Notes: generated from the sequence alone by a model not told the origin. A stretch of DNA of 64,000 bases from Deinococcus aerius (GCF_002897375.1 NZ_BFAG01000002.1:1-64000), one strand, 5' to 3'; counted from the first letter of the stretch, positions 10,315 to 26,860 are shown. Program-made: numbers and translations.

Positions 10315-11559
10315 ATGACCCATTTCCTGTTCGCCACCGGCATCGAGAACAGCGCGCCCACCCTCCAGGGCGGGCGCGTGCGGGTGGACCAGATGCGCGA
10401 CTGCGGGCACGACGAGCACTACGAGCTGGACTTCGACCTGGCCGTGGAGCTCGGGGTGAACGCCCTGCGGTACGGGCCGCCCCTGCACCGGTCCTTCGTC
10501 GGCCCCGGGCGGTACGACTGGTCCTTCGCGGACGCCACCTTCCGGGCGCTGCGGCGGCGGGGGCTCACGGTCATCGCGGACCTCTGCCACTTCGGGGTGC
10601 CGGACTGGATCGGGAGCTTCCAGAACCCGGACTTTCCGGAACTGTTTGCCGGGTACGCGGGGGCGTTCGCCCGGCGTTACCCCTGGGTGCAGCTCTACAC
10701 CCCGGTCAACGAGATGTACATCTGCGCCCTGTTCAGCGGGAAGTACGGCTGGTGGAACGAGGGGCTCACGACAGATCGGGGGTTCGTCACGGCGCTCAAA
10801 CACTTGGTGAGGGCGAACGTCCTCGCCATGCGGACGATCCTGGAGGTGCGCCCGGACGCGCTGTTCATGCAGAGCGAGTCGACGGAGCACTTCCATGCCC
10901 GCGTGCCGGAGGTGCTGGCGCAGGAGGCCTTTCTCAACGAGCTGCGGTTCCTGTCGCTGGACCTGAACTACGGGCGGGACGTGAGCGCCAGCATGCTGGA
11001 GTACCTGCTGGATCACGGCCTAACCCGGCAGGAGTACGCCTTTTTCCGGGCGCAGCGGCTCACGCCGCACTGCGTGATGGGCAACGACTACTACGTCACC
11101 AACGAACACTGCGTGTTCCCGGACGGCCGCCTGGAACCCTCCGGGGACATGTTCGGGTATGCCCTGATCACCCGTGAGTATCACCGGCGCTACCGGCTGC
11201 CGGTGATGCACACCGAGACCAACGCGCCCCAGGGCCGCCGCGGGACGGAAGCGGCGGACTGGCTCACCAAGCAGTGGGCCAACGTCCTCAAGATCCGCAA
11301 CGACGGGGTCCCGGTGGTGGGCTTCACGTGGTACTCGCTGACGGATCAGGTGGACTGGGACACGGCGCTGCGGGAGCGGAACCTGCGCCCCTACCCGGTG
11401 GGCCTGTACGACCTGGACCGCCGTATCCGGCCGGTCGGCACCGCGTACCGCGAGCTGATAACGGCGTGGCGGGACGTGTTGCCAGCCCAGAGCGTCGCCC
11501 TCACCCTGCCGCTGACGCCCGCGCCTACGAATCCGTCCTGCTCCCCACCGCCCCGGTGA
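10315..11559 (+). CDS. Family 1 glycoside hydrolase-like protein
   Basis: A 414-residue (beta/alpha)8-barrel enzyme without a signal peptide. The GH1 layout is visible: DWSFADATFRALRRRGLTV, DLCHFGVPDW, the acid/base pair NE in YTPVNEM near residue 137, and a nucleophile Glu in MHTETNA. Retaining beta-glycosidases of this clan cleave terminal beta-linked sugars. The two motifs differ from classical TFNEP and TENG, so it belongs to a divergent branch and the substrate is unknown. The last 25 residues are Pro-rich and probably unstructured. ggaaaggagcc precedes the ATG. Confidence 0.8.
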   Translation: MTHFLFATGIENSAPTLQGGRVRVDQMRDCGHDEHYELDFDLAVELGVNALRYGPPLHRSFVGPGRYDWSFADATFRALRRRGLTVIADLCHFGVPDWIGSFQNPDFPELFAGYAGAFARRYPWVQLYTPVNEMYICALFSGKYGWWNEGLTTDRGFVTALKHLVRANVLAMRTILEVRPDALFMQSESTEHFHARVPEVLAQEAFLNELRFLSLDLNYGRDVSASMLEYLLDHGLTRQEYAFFRAQRLTPHCVMGNDYYVTNEHCVFPDGRLEPSGDMFGYALITREYHRRYRLPVMHTETNAPQGRRGTEAADWLTKQWANVLKIRNDGVPVVGFTWYSLTDQVDWDTALRERNLRPYPVGLYDLDRRIRPVGTAYRELITAWRDVLPAQSVALTLPLTPAPTNPSCSPPPR

Positions 11560-11564
11560 GGGGG
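11543..11564 (+). terminator. Possible terminator at the end of the GH1 gene
   Basis: Imperfect inverted repeat CCCCACCG / CGGTGAGGGG followed by GGCTTTG. The left arm lies inside the last codons. This is a weak candidate. Confidence 0.35.
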
Positions 11565-11642
11565 GCTTTGCCTTCGCGCTCCTGGCTCCGTGCGGCGACT
11601 GCGGGAAGGAGCAGCGGGTGGTGGGGAAACCGCCCCAAGCGT

Positions 11643-11665
11643 GCTGCCGCCCACTGGGCGGCAGC
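11643..11665 (-). terminator. Hairpin after the copB-like gene
   Basis: Perfect 10-bp stem GCTGCCGCCC / GGGCGGCAGC with a 3-base loop, 16 bases beyond the stop of the minus-strand ATPase gene. No T-run follows. Confidence 0.5.
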
Positions 11666-11681
11666 CGTGCGGTCAGGAGAC

Positions 11682-14264
<2,583 letters not shown>

Positions 14265-14291
14265 TGTTCCCCCTGCTTTCCCGCTCATCTG

Positions 14292-14320
14292 CTCACGGCG
14301 TGATCGCCCCGTGCCGTGAG
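14292..14320. promoter_or_regulatory. Inverted repeat over the predicted copB transcription start
   Basis: CTCACGGC / GCCGTGAG, 8 bp with a 13-base spacer. On the minus strand the first arm overlaps the -10 box (14319-14324), so the repeat spans the transcription start. It could be an operator or a leader hairpin. Confidence 0.4.
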
Positions 14321-14350
14321 GGTAGGCGGCAAGTGTTCAATTCCTGTAAA
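14319..14350 (-). promoter_or_regulatory. Direct-repeat promoter module for copB (TTTACA-N5-TGAACA-N9-TACCCT)
   Basis: Read on the minus strand: TTTACA at 14350-14345, five bases, TGAACA at 14339-14334, nine bases, then -10 box TACCCT at 14324-14319. The 11-base repeat period and fixed distance to the -10 match nine other strong sites in the window. Confidence 0.7.
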
Positions 14351-14525
14351 CCCTGCAGGCAGTGACCGCCGCGCTCGCCCACAGGGATGAACCGTCCGGC
14401 GAGTGTCCGCTGCGCCCGCGCACCGATGACGTTCTCAAGGGCTCCAGTGAGGCTGGCGCGGTCGTGACCTCGGCTTTTGGGGAACGCGCGGGTTGCTCTG
14501 CCGCCAGGATGCCTTCCCCGCCCTG

Positions 14526-14554
14526 ACCCTATACCCTCCCCGGGGGGATGTCAA
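14526..14554 (-). promoter_or_regulatory. CsoR-type promoter/operator upstream of copB
   Basis: On the minus strand: -35 TTGACA (14554-14549), a 17-base spacer, -10 TAGGGT (14531-14526). The spacer is a G/C near-palindrome with TATACCCTCCCC on the plus strand, then GGGGGGAT, as in the copZ promoter at 23698-23726. A transcript from here would carry a leader of about 260 bases before copB, with no convincing small gene in it. Confidence 0.65.
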
Positions 14555-14805
14555 GGCTGAGCACGGCACTTGGATTCAGCCAAGCAGATTTAGAGCTTCA
14601 TAGCAGGCCGTCGTCGACACATCCGTCAGGCTATCCCCTGGGGGTGGATTAGAATTCAGGCAGCTTGGGGCGGAACAGTCGGCCTGAGGGGCCAGGTGAG
14701 CAAAAATCGCTGCCGGGTGGGGTCCAGGCCCTGCACCAAGACGTGGGCAAAGTAGGACGGATCTTTGCGCCGGCACTGTTACCCTGCGGCCAGCGGGAGG
14801 AACCT

Positions 14806-17800
14806 TTGGCAGCCCTGGAGACCTTCGTCCTACCAAGACAGCACGCCGGTCGTGTCACCCTTCACAAGAACGTCCTTGAGCAGCTCGCCTCGCCGGAGAT
14901 GGTCCTGCTCGACGGCACGTCCCGGCCGTACCGGCGCGGCCGAACGACGGGAACGCTCGTCGAGGCTCCCGGAGCGCCCTCCATCCTGGTCGTGCCCGGG
15001 CCCGTGAAGCCCCCGGACGACGTGGACGCCGTCCTCTGGACGGAGGGAGGTGCCCTTCCCACTTCTCGGGCGGACATCGAGCACCTCAGGGCGCGCTGGG
15101 TACAGCCGAAGTTCTCCCGCCACATGCCGCTTCCCGAGGACGCACGCGAACGTGCGCTGGCCTCCTGGCGTGACCGTTTCCGCTTCGCGGAGGAGACGGT
15201 CCTGGAGGACGGGCGCCTTCAGGAGGGGCTGCGCTCGCCACAGATCGGCGCACTCCACGCGGCGCTCGCGCACTGGAAGATGACGAACGAGCCGGCGACG
15301 GTCGTCATGCCGACAGGGACCGGCAAGACGGAGACGATGCTGGCCCTGCTGGTGCAGCAGCGCCTTGAGCGGCTGCTGGTCGTCGTTCCGAACGACGCGC
15401 TCCGAACACAGATCAGCGAGAAGTTCCTGACCCTCGGGCTGCTCAAGAAAGTCGGTGCGCTGGACCCCACATGCCAGCTTCCCGTCGTGTGCCGACTCGA
15501 CCACGCCCTTCAAAACGCCCAGCAGGCCGACGATGTCTTCGGGCCCTGCAACGTCGTGGTGACCACGATGGACGTGCTGCGCCTGTGCGGTGATGACGCC
15601 AAGGCCCGCATCGTCGCCTTGTGCTCGCATCTGTTCATCGACGAGGCCCACCACATCGGGGCGAAAACCTGGAAGCAGACGCGGGAGCTGTTTCTGGACA
15701 GGAAGATCCTCCAGTTCACCGCCACGCCGTTCCGCAGCGGCCGTGAGCCCATTCCAGGCAGGGTGATCTTCAATTACCCGCTCCTCAAGGCGCACGAGGA
15801 GGAGTACTTCAAACCCATCCTCTTTCGGCCGGTCTCGGCTCTGGACCGGGATCAGGCGGACGGGCTGATCATCACGAGGGCGCTGGACACCCTCGACGCC
15901 GATCTGGCCCCCGGCGAGGATCGGCCCGCTGGTTTCGACCACCTGGTGATGGCCCGCGCCGACAACGTGCGGCGGGCCGAGGACCTCCATGCCCGGTATG
16001 CGGAGGCCTGCCGCGGGAAGCCGTACGGGGCGGTCCTCGTGTACCACGCCATGCCCGCGCCGGAAAAGCGCGCGGCCCTGGAGGCCCTCGCCCGGCGCGA
16101 GGCGCGGGTGGTCGTCTGCGTGAATATGTTCGGGGAGGGCTTCGACCTGCCGAACCTGAAGATCGCGGCGATGCACGACATCCACAAGAGCCTGACGATC
16201 ACCCTGCAGTTCACCGGGCGGTTCACCCGCGCGAGCCGGACGCTGGGGAACGCGACGCTGATCGCCAACGTGAGTCTGGCCGAGGTGCAGGCGGAACTCC
16301 GTGACCTGTACGCCGAGGACCCCGACTGGAACGTCCTGTTGCGGGTCCTGAGTGCCGAGGCGTCCGGACGCCAGGAACAGTTGATGGACTTCCTGGACAC
16401 GTTCCAGAAGACCGAACGGGCCCTTCCCATCCAGAACATCTCGCCCAAGATGAGTGCCGTGGTCTACCGGACCACCTGCCCGATGTGGGACCCCGACCAC
16501 ATCACGGACGTGGTCTCCGAGGACCTGCTCTACGCCCCGCCCACTGTCAGCCACCGGGAGCACGTCGCCGTGTTCGTCACCCGGGACCAGACTCCGGTGG
16601 GGTGGGGTGACTTTCATACCCTGCAGAACGTGACCTGGGACGTGTCCATCCTGCACTGGGACGCCGGGCGGCACCTGCTGTACGTCCACAGTTCGGACCT
16701 CGACGAGATGCCCGACAAGCTTGCCAGGGCGGTCACCGGCGGCACGGCGGAACGGGTAGAGGGTGAGACGACCTTCCGCTGCCTGCACGGCATCCAGCGC
16801 CTGACGCTCACGAACCTCGGCCTGAGCAGCACGATCCGCGGGGCGGTGCGCTTCACCATGTTCATGGGCTCGGACATCGTTTCCGGCCTCGCCGAGGCCT
16901 CCACCCAGGACCGCACGAAGTCCAACATCTTCGGGTTCGGGTATGAGCGGGCCGAACGGTCGAGCGCTGGCTGCTCTGCCAGGGGGCGGCTCTGGTCCTA
17001 CCAGATTGCCCCGACCGTGTACGACTGGATGCGCTGGTGCCACTCGCTGGGCGCGAAGTTGATCGACGATTCCATCGACGTGAGCGGTCTCCTGGAGCGC
17101 GCCATCAAGTGGCGGACGGTCGAGGGGCGTCCCCGGGCGGTGCCGCTCGCGGTGGAGTGGTCCGAGGACATCCTGGCGAGGCCGGAGCAGGCGATCATGT
17201 TCGAGCTGGAAGGAACGGTTTCACACCTGTACGAGACGGGCCTGGCCGTGACGACCTTCCAGGAGGATGGGCCGCTCCGCTTCAGGGTCTTCACCGAGGA
17301 GCACTCCGTGGAGTACGAGGTCGTATTCGGCGACGACGTGGGCTACCGGCCGGTGAACGGCGTGGAGGTGCTGGTCACCACCGGCAAGGCGGAGAAGAAC
17401 ACCCGTGTTCCGCTGTCCGAGTGGCTCGTCCGGTATCCGCCGACCACGTACTTTCATGACCGGACCGTGATGTGGGGCCGCCTGATCGCCCACCCGGCCC
17501 CCGTGACGGCGCCCTTTTCGACGGAGCGGGTGGAGGCCTGGGACTGGACGGGCACGAACATCCGCGCGGAGTCGCAGGGCCCCCACCGCGACCCGGCGAC
17601 CGTGCAGTACCGGGTCATCCAGTGGCTGCTCGGGCAGGACTTCGACATCGTGTTCGATGATGACGACACCTGGGAGGCGGCGGATATCGTGGCGATCAAG
17701 CTGTACGACGACCGGCTGGTCGTCCGGCTCTACCACTGCAAGTACTCGGGCGAGGACCAGCCCGGTGCCCGGGTCGGCGACCTGTATGAGGTGTGCGGCC

Positions 17801-18102
17801 AGGCACAGAAAAGCGTGCACTGGCGCGCGGACGTCGAGGGACTTTTCCAGCACCTGGTCAAGAGGGAGGGGGAACGGCAGGCGCGTCACGGCACGACGCG
17901 GTTCGATCTCGGGGATGCGGCGACCCTGCGTGCGCTGGGACGCAGGGCACGGTACCTCAGGCCCGAGTTCCACGTTTCGGTCGTGCAACCTGGTGTTTCC
18001 AAGCGCAGGATCTCCGATGCTCAGTTGAATCTGCTCGCTGTCACCGAGCTGTACTTGCAGGAAACCTACGGCATCACGTTCAGCGTGATCACGAGTGATT
18101 GA
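14806..18102 (+). CDS. Superfamily 2 helicase with a C-terminal nuclease-like domain (putative defence protein)
   Basis: A 1098-residue protein. Helicase motifs: MPTGTGKTE (Walker A, about residues 168-176), LFIDEAHHIG (DEAH, 279-282), QFTATPFRSG (motif III), then VVCVNMFGEGFDLPNLK and LQFTGRFTRAS in the second RecA lobe. A long middle region follows. The C-terminus (about 933-985) reads IVFDDDDTWEAADIVAIKL, then VVRLYHCKYS and DLYEVCGQAQKSV. An acidic strand followed by an xCK motif resembles PD-(D/E)XK nucleases, with His in the usual Glu position. I prefer the TTG at 14806 because gggaggaacc lies just upstream; an in-frame TTG at 14665 would add 47 unlikely residues. No methyltransferase is nearby. 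Function is inferred from domains only. Confidence 0.8.
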   Translation: MAALETFVLPRQHAGRVTLHKNVLEQLASPEMVLLDGTSRPYRRGRTTGTLVEAPGAPSILVVPGPVKPPDDVDAVLWTEGGALPTSRADIEHLRARWVQPKFSRHMPLPEDARERALASWRDRFRFAEETVLEDGRLQEGLRSPQIGALHAALAHWKMTNEPATVVMPTGTGKTETMLALLVQQRLERLLVVVPNDALRTQISEKFLTLGLLKKVGALDPTCQLPVVCRLDHALQNAQQADDVFGPCNVVVTTMDVLRLCGDDAKARIVALCSHLFIDEAHHIGAKTWKQTRELFLDRKILQFTATPFRSGREPIPGRVIFNYPLLKAHEEEYFKPILFRPVSALDRDQADGLIITRALDTLDADLAPGEDRPAGFDHLVMARADNVRRAEDLHARYAEACRGKPYGAVLVYHAMPAPEKRAALEALARREARVVVCVNMFGEGFDLPNLKIAAMHDIHKSLTITLQFTGRFTRASRTLGNATLIANVSLAEVQAELRDLYAEDPDWNVLLRVLSAEASGRQEQLMDFLDTFQKTERALPIQNISPKMSAVVYRTTCPMWDPDHITDVVSEDLLYAPPTVSHREHVAVFVTRDQTPVGWGDFHTLQNVTWDVSILHWDAGRHLLYVHSSDLDEMPDKLARAVTGGTAERVEGETTFRCLHGIQRLTLTNLGLSSTIRGAVRFTMFMGSDIVSGLAEASTQDRTKSNIFGFGYERAERSSAGCSARGRLWSYQIAPTVYDWMRWCHSLGAKLIDDSIDVSGLLERAIKWRTVEGRPRAVPLAVEWSEDILARPEQAIMFELEGTVSHLYETGLAVTTFQEDGPLRFRVFTEEHSVEYEVVFGDDVGYRPVNGVEVLVTTGKAEKNTRVPLSEWLVRYPPTTYFHDRTVMWGRLIAHPAPVTAPFSTERVEAWDWTGTNIRAESQGPHRDPATVQYRVIQWLLGQDFDIVFDDDDTWEAADIVAIKLYDDRLVVRLYHCKYSGEDQPGARVGDLYEVCGQAQKSVHWRADVEGLFQHLVKREGERQARHGTTRFDLGDAATLRALGRRARYLRPEFHVSVVQPGVSKRRISDAQLNLLAVTELYLQETYGITFSVITSD

Positions 18103-18205
18103 GCCTTCGGTGCGTGGGGCACCAGTGTGGGTTCTCGACGGTTTCGAAGCCCGCCCACCGCACCCTCAAGGGTGCCGACTGAACCCACGGGTTCTCGGTC
18201 TGTGC
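18103..18205. other. Convergent intergenic region with short repeats
   Basis: It contains GTGGGTTC (18127-18134) and its inverse GAACCCAC (18181-18188), and the direct repeat GGGTTCTCG at about 18129 and 18189. A small hairpin GGTGC-gtggg-GCACC lies near 18110-18124. It could end transcription of both flanking genes. Confidence 0.4.
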
Positions 18206-19471
<1,266 letters not shown>

Positions 19472-19658
19472 GGGGATGGTGTAGCACACGGGTTTCCGCT
19501 GGCCGGGCGGACATGAGAGAGAGGGTCTGGTTTGCGGGGAGATGGGCCGGTTCCCCGAACGGGGGGAGGTGTGAAGGCGTGCTCGGCCAGGACGGGGCGG
19601 CTGTCCGCTTCACCCTCGGCTGGCCCTTCTTTCACATGGTCTTGAGGCTTGCATGGCC

Positions 19659-19691
19659 TTTACACGATTTGAACACACCGCTGCTTAGGCT
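19659..19691 (+). promoter_or_regulatory. Direct-repeat promoter module for the Csp-DUF305 operon
   Basis: TTTACA (19659-19664), five bases, TGAACA (19670-19675), ten bases, TAGGCT (19686-19691). The final spacer is one base longer than in the other strong sites. Confidence 0.7.
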
Positions 19692-19768
19692 GACAGGGCG
19701 ACGAGTTCTTCACAGCGCCGCGCCACCCATGTCGGTCCGCCCTCATGTTCAGGACAAGGAGAGTCCCC

Positions 19769-20811
<1,043 letters not shown>

Positions 20812-20824
20812 GAAGAGGTCCCAG

Positions 20825-20855
20825 GGGGCACCGGCCGCTCGTGGGCCGGTGCCCC
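20825..20855 (+). terminator. Strong intrinsic terminator
   Basis: Perfect 12-bp stem GGGGCACCGGCC / GGCCGGTGCCCC with a 7-base loop, followed by TTCGTG. It ends the Csp-DUF305 operon. Confidence 0.85.
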
Positions 20856-21028
20856 TTCGTGTGACGCGCTGCCGCGCTGCCGTCAGGAGGTCCGCCCGAC
20901 GCTCCCCCTGGAGGACGCCCGGCCCCGGCGTGAGAAGGGGCCGGGCGTGCGGGAGGCCGAGTTCGCCGAAGCTGGGCGCCGCCCGGCCGTGGTGGAGGAG
21001 CGGCCCTTCCAGCAGCCCCGAATCCGCC

Positions 21029-21060
21029 TTAACACAAAGGCAACACAAGGTCCGTACCGT
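21029..21060 (+). promoter_or_regulatory. Direct-repeat promoter module, leaderless, for the C39 gene
   Basis: TTAACA (21029-21034), five bases, GCAACA (21040-21045), nine bases, TACCGT (21055-21060). The GTG start codon follows after six bases, so the mRNA should begin at the start codon. Both repeats are one to three bases off TTTACA. Confidence 0.6.
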
Positions 21061-21066
21061 ATCCGG

Positions 21067-22113
21067 GTGACCTTTGCACGCCTCCTCTGGCCCGCCCTGC
21101 TGCTCGCCCCGGTGGCGGGCGCCGCCCCCTACGCGCAGCAGACCAGCTTCGGCACCCCGTCCCCGCTGATCCAGGCCGCGCAGGCCCGGACCAGCGTGAA
21201 GGCCACCTGGGAGGCGCTGCCCCAGCCCCGCGGCGGCCAGCTCGAGGGCGGCGTGGTGGAGGTGGCGCCATTCAACGAACTCGTCCCCAGTTGGAACGTG
21301 ACGGGGCCGGGAGAGAGTCCGCTGACGCTGGAGGTGCGCGTGCGGCGGCGCGACGGCCGCTGGACGCCGTACTTCGGGTTCGGGACCTGGCGCGCGGCGG
21401 GACCCCGGGCCAGCCTGCCCGTGACCCGCACGGCGGACGGCACGGTGAACACCGACACCCTGACCCTCCCCTACCGGGCCACGGCCTTTCAGTATCGCGT
21501 GACGCCAGGGGCGGGGCTTCAGGTGCGCCTGCTGTCGTTCAACACGTCCGACAACGCCCTGCGCCTGCGGGACCAGGGCCGGGGCGGGCAGGCGAACGCC
21601 TGGAACAGGGTTCTGGCGGTCCCCGGGCTCTCCCAGATGATCTACCCGGGCGGGGGGGAGGTCTGGTGCAGCCCCACCAGCGTCTCCATGATCCTGGGCT
21701 TCTGGAACCGCCCCGTGCGGGTGCCGGACGCCGCTAAGGCCACCTTCGACACCCGCTACGACGGCTTCGGGAACTGGCCCTTCAACACCGCGTATGCCGC
21801 AACCCAGGGCCTGCAGGCCTTTGTAACGCGCCTGGGCAGCCTGCGTGACGCCGAGGCGTACCTGGGGCAGGGGCTGCCGCTCGCGGTGAGTGTGCGCTTC
21901 AAATCGGGCGAGCTGCCGGGAGCGCCGCTGTCCTGGTCGAACGGGCACCTGATGGTGCTGACCGGCTTCGACGCGCGGGGCAACCCGGTGGTGAACGACC
22001 CGGCGGCGAGGAGCGACGCGGGGGTGAAGCGCACCTACCCGCGCGCCGTCTTCGAGCGGTTGTGGCTTAGCCACGCGGGCGGCATGGCGTACGTGATGGC
22101 TCCCCAGCCCTGA
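21067..22113 (+). CDS. Exported C39-family cysteine peptidase-like protein (copy 1)
   Basis: A 348-residue protein. It has a signal peptide (FARLLWPALLLAPVAGAA), about 150 residues of beta-rich sequence with no recognised domain, then a papain-like C39_2 domain with catalytic Cys in GGEVWCSPTSVSMIL, His in SNGHLMVLTGFD and Asn/Asp in PVVNDPAA. The promoter decides the start: GTG at 21067 lies six bases after the -10 box and gives a proper signal peptide, while longer in-frame versions begin in nonsense sequence. It is probably a cell-envelope peptidase; the substrate is unknown. Confidence 0.85.
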   Translation: MTFARLLWPALLLAPVAGAAPYAQQTSFGTPSPLIQAAQARTSVKATWEALPQPRGGQLEGGVVEVAPFNELVPSWNVTGPGESPLTLEVRVRRRDGRWTPYFGFGTWRAAGPRASLPVTRTADGTVNTDTLTLPYRATAFQYRVTPGAGLQVRLLSFNTSDNALRLRDQGRGGQANAWNRVLAVPGLSQMIYPGGGEVWCSPTSVSMILGFWNRPVRVPDAAKATFDTRYDGFGNWPFNTAYAATQGLQAFVTRLGSLRDAEAYLGQGLPLAVSVRFKSGELPGAPLSWSNGHLMVLTGFDARGNPVVNDPAARSDAGVKRTYPRAVFERLWLSHAGGMAYVMAPQP

Positions 22114-22196
22114 AGGGAACCCCGGTGACGGGCGGCGCGTCGTACAGTGGGAGTGACGTGCCGCCTGCGGTGGACGTCCACGGGAGAGAAGCGGGC

Positions 22197-23066
22197 ATGA
22201 CGACACAAAGGACACGACCGTCCCTGCGCCGCCTGCTGGCCGGTACCCTCCTGGGCGTGACCCTGGTGACGGGGGCCGTGGGCTGGCGGGCGTGGCGACA
22301 GGGAACGGACGAGGCAGGCCGCCTGGGCGGTGATTTTCACGCCCTGCAGGTCCTTCCGGGCGGACGGCTGCTGTACGGCCAGCACGCCGGGGTCTCGGTC
22401 AGCACCGACGGCGGCCGCACCTGGGGCCGTCCCGACGGTGCCGGGGACGCTCTGTCGCTCGCCTCCTCTCCCCGGTCCCCAGTCCTGATCCTGGCCGGGC
22501 ATGGCGTGCTGAAGACCAGCCGGGACGGCGGGGCCACCTGGCAACCGGCGACCTTCGGGAACCTGGCGAGCCGGGACCTTCAGGGCTTCGCCGTCGCGCC
22601 CGACGCGCCCAACGTGTGGTACGCGAATATCGCCGGGCTCGGCCTGTACCGGACCCGCGAAGGCCGCAACTGGGAGGTGATGTCGCCGGACACCGCGTAT
22701 GCCACGGCGCTGGCCGCGGGACCCGGCTCGCCGCCGCGGCTGTACGCCCTCGTCCCGGGCGAGGGCCTGATCGCCTCGGACGATGGGGCCACCTGGCAAC
22801 GGATTGGGAACGCGCCCCCCGCCGCCCCATCCGGCCTGACTGTTCACCCGGTCAGCGGGCACGTGTACCTGGCGGGGACCGCTGGCCTCTGGCGCTCCGG
22901 GGACCAGGGGGCGACCTGGACACGCTTGGGCTTCCGGGAGGCGGCGCGGCTGGTGGCCGCCGACCCGCGGGACGAGGCGAGGCTGTACGCGGTCGGGGCG
23001 GGCGGCGCGGTGTACCGCTCGCTGGACGGGGGCCGGACATGGGCGCCGGCGGGGCGGGGAGCCTGA
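22197..23066 (+). CDS. BNR/sialidase-like propeller protein, membrane-anchored
   Basis: A 289-residue protein with one N-terminal membrane segment (LLAGTLLGVTLVTGAVGW), then Asp-box repeats of the BNR type: VSTDGGRTWGRP, TSRDGGATWQPA, ASDDGATWQRI, RSGDQGATWTRL and RSLDGGRTWAPA. This fits a five- to six-bladed propeller outside the membrane, like the proteins often named F510_1955-type in copper clusters. There is no sialidase active site. The ATG at 22197 follows gggagagaag. A strong bidirectional hairpin separates it from csoR. Confidence 0.8.
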   Translation: MTTQRTRPSLRRLLAGTLLGVTLVTGAVGWRAWRQGTDEAGRLGGDFHALQVLPGGRLLYGQHAGVSVSTDGGRTWGRPDGAGDALSLASSPRSPVLILAGHGVLKTSRDGGATWQPATFGNLASRDLQGFAVAPDAPNVWYANIAGLGLYRTREGRNWEVMSPDTAYATALAAGPGSPPRLYALVPGEGLIASDDGATWQRIGNAPPAAPSGLTVHPVSGHVYLAGTAGLWRSGDQGATWTRLGFREAARLVAADPRDEARLYAVGAGGAVYRSLDGGRTWAPAGRGA

Positions 23067-23113
23067 GCGCGCCTCTGCGGCGCAAGGGAAGCTCGCCCAG
23101 AACCCGGCACACG

Positions 23114-23145
23114 AGCGGCGGGCCACTTGGAGGTGGCCCGCCGCT
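23114..23145. terminator. Bidirectional terminator between the BNR gene and csoR
   Basis: Perfect 13-bp stem AGCGGCGGGCCAC / GTGGCCCGCCGCT with a 6-base loop, placed between two convergent stop codons. Confidence 0.8.
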
Positions 23146-23156
23146 TGGGTGAAGTC

Positions 23157-23486
<330 letters not shown>

Positions 23487-23487
23487 G

Positions 23488-23691
23488 TTAGCCGCGCACC
23501 TGGGCGCCGTAGCCCTCTTCGGCCACCGCCGCGATCAGGGCCTGGGGGTCGGCCTCGCCCTGCACGGTGGCCGTCCCGCCCTGGAGATCGACGCGGACGT
23601 CCTGCACGCCGGGGACGCCCTTAAGGGCGTTCGTCACGGCCTTCTCGCAGTGCCCGCAGCTCATACCGGTCACGGTCAGTTGGGTCGTCAT
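23488..23691 (-). CDS. copZ: CopZ-like copper chaperone
   Basis: A 67-residue HMA-domain protein with the metal loop GMSCGHC (C12, C15). It carries Cu(I) in the cytoplasm to the ATPase or to CsoR. The ATG lies six bases after the -10 box, so the mRNA is predicted leaderless. It is the first gene of the copZ-csoR operon, divergent from copA. Confidence 0.95.
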   Translation of the reverse strand: MTTQLTVTGMSCGHCEKAVTNALKGVPGVQDVRVDLQGGTATVQGEADPQALIAAVAEEGYGAQVRG

Positions 23692-23697
23692 GCCCGC

Positions 23698-23726
23698 ATC
23701 CTATACCCTACCGGGGGGGGTGTCAA
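23698..23726 (-). promoter_or_regulatory. CsoR-controlled promoter of copZ-csoR
   Basis: On the minus strand: -35 TTGACA (23726-23721), a 17-base spacer made of a C-run and G-run near-palindrome, -10 TAGGAT (23703-23698), then the copZ ATG after six bases. A repressor bound in the spacer would block polymerase directly. Confidence 0.8.
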
Positions 23727-23779
23727 GGAGGAGCGCCGGACTGGGTGACGCAGGCGGCGGACTGTACCTCTCACAGCCC

Positions 23780-23834
23780 TTGTCGAATCCTCCCTGTCGT
23801 CGTATGCTCTTCGTGTACCCCCCTAGGGGGGATA
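23780..23834 (+). promoter_or_regulatory. CsoR-controlled promoter of copA
   Basis: -35 TTGTCG (23780-23785), a 17-base spacer, -10 TATGCT (23803-23808). The operator TACCCCCCTAGGGGGGATA (23816-23834) covers the transcription start; its 14-base core is a perfect palindrome. It matches known CsoR operators in form. Confidence 0.85.
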
Positions 23835-23844
23835 GGAGGAAGGC

Positions 23845-26361
<2,517 letters not shown>

Positions 26362-26370
26362 CCTCCCGGA

Positions 26371-26390
26371 GCCGCACCCGCGGGTGCGGC
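26371..26390. terminator. Perfect 20-base palindrome after copA
   Basis: GCCGCACCCG followed at once by CGGGTGCGGC, ten bases after the copA stop. As RNA it forms a hairpin with a tight loop. It may attenuate transcription into the two downstream genes. Confidence 0.5.
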
Positions 26391-26419
26391 CCCCTCCGCC
26401 TTGAAAGGAGTGCCGTTCC

Positions 26420-26856
26420 ATGGCGAAGCTGAACGTGGCTGACCTGATCCGCGACCTCCGGACGAACGCCGGACCGGACCTCTGCCGCGCGGGGTTCCTC
26501 GAACGCTCGCGGAGGCGCGCCGCCTACCCGGGCGAGCAGGGCCTCCCGCTCCTGGGCGTCGGCAGTTCCTGTGGCAAGCCCGCCTTCGCCCTGCCCTACC
26601 TGCTGACCTGGACGGACGAGAACACCCGGGCCCTCGAAGCCCTCGCCCGGCGCTACCGCAGCCACGTTACGTACGGCCACCTCGCCCACCTGCGGCACAC
26701 CGCCACCGGGAAGGAACTCGCGGCCATCCAGGACTGGACCCCCTTCGGGGTGGTGTACCTGCGCGCCGAGTACGATCATGCCGCCGAGCTGCTGCGCGAC
26801 CTCGTCGACACCCTCAACCCTCAAGACGCCCCCAGCGGGCAGGAAAGGACCACCCC

Positions 26857-26860
<4 letters not shown>
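26420..26860 (+). CDS. Unknown protein with SCGKPAFALPY motif (copy 1)
   Basis: A 146-residue soluble protein that I do not recognise. It is clearly a paralogue of the next gene: both have a basic helix with FLERxxxRA, then PLLGxGxSCGKPAFALPY, TWxxENTxALE, a VTYGHLAHLRH or VEYGVYPHLKL stretch, AAxQDWxxFGxVYLRxxYxxA, and a last helix. One Cys in SCGK is shared. An alpha/beta fold seems likely. The ATG follows gaaaggagtgccgttcc. Its stop overlaps the next start as ATGA. The position just after copA suggests a copper-related role, but nothing in the sequence proves it. Confidence 0.75.

Larger units (their letters stand above)
14265..14805. other. 541-base region without a clear gene, between divergent copB-like and helicase genes
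   Basis: It holds the CopB leader, the hairpin at 14292-14320, the TTTACA-type promoter at 14319-14350 and the CsoR-type promoter at 14526-14554. The stretch 14555-14800 is less GC-rich, and I see no convincing gene there. A minus-strand open frame at 14576-14836 has no coding signature and overlaps the helicase start. Confidence 0.6.

Noticed and set aside
14576..14836. Minus-strand open frame of 86 codons
   Set aside because: No family pattern, no ribosome site, and it runs over the start region of the helicase gene.
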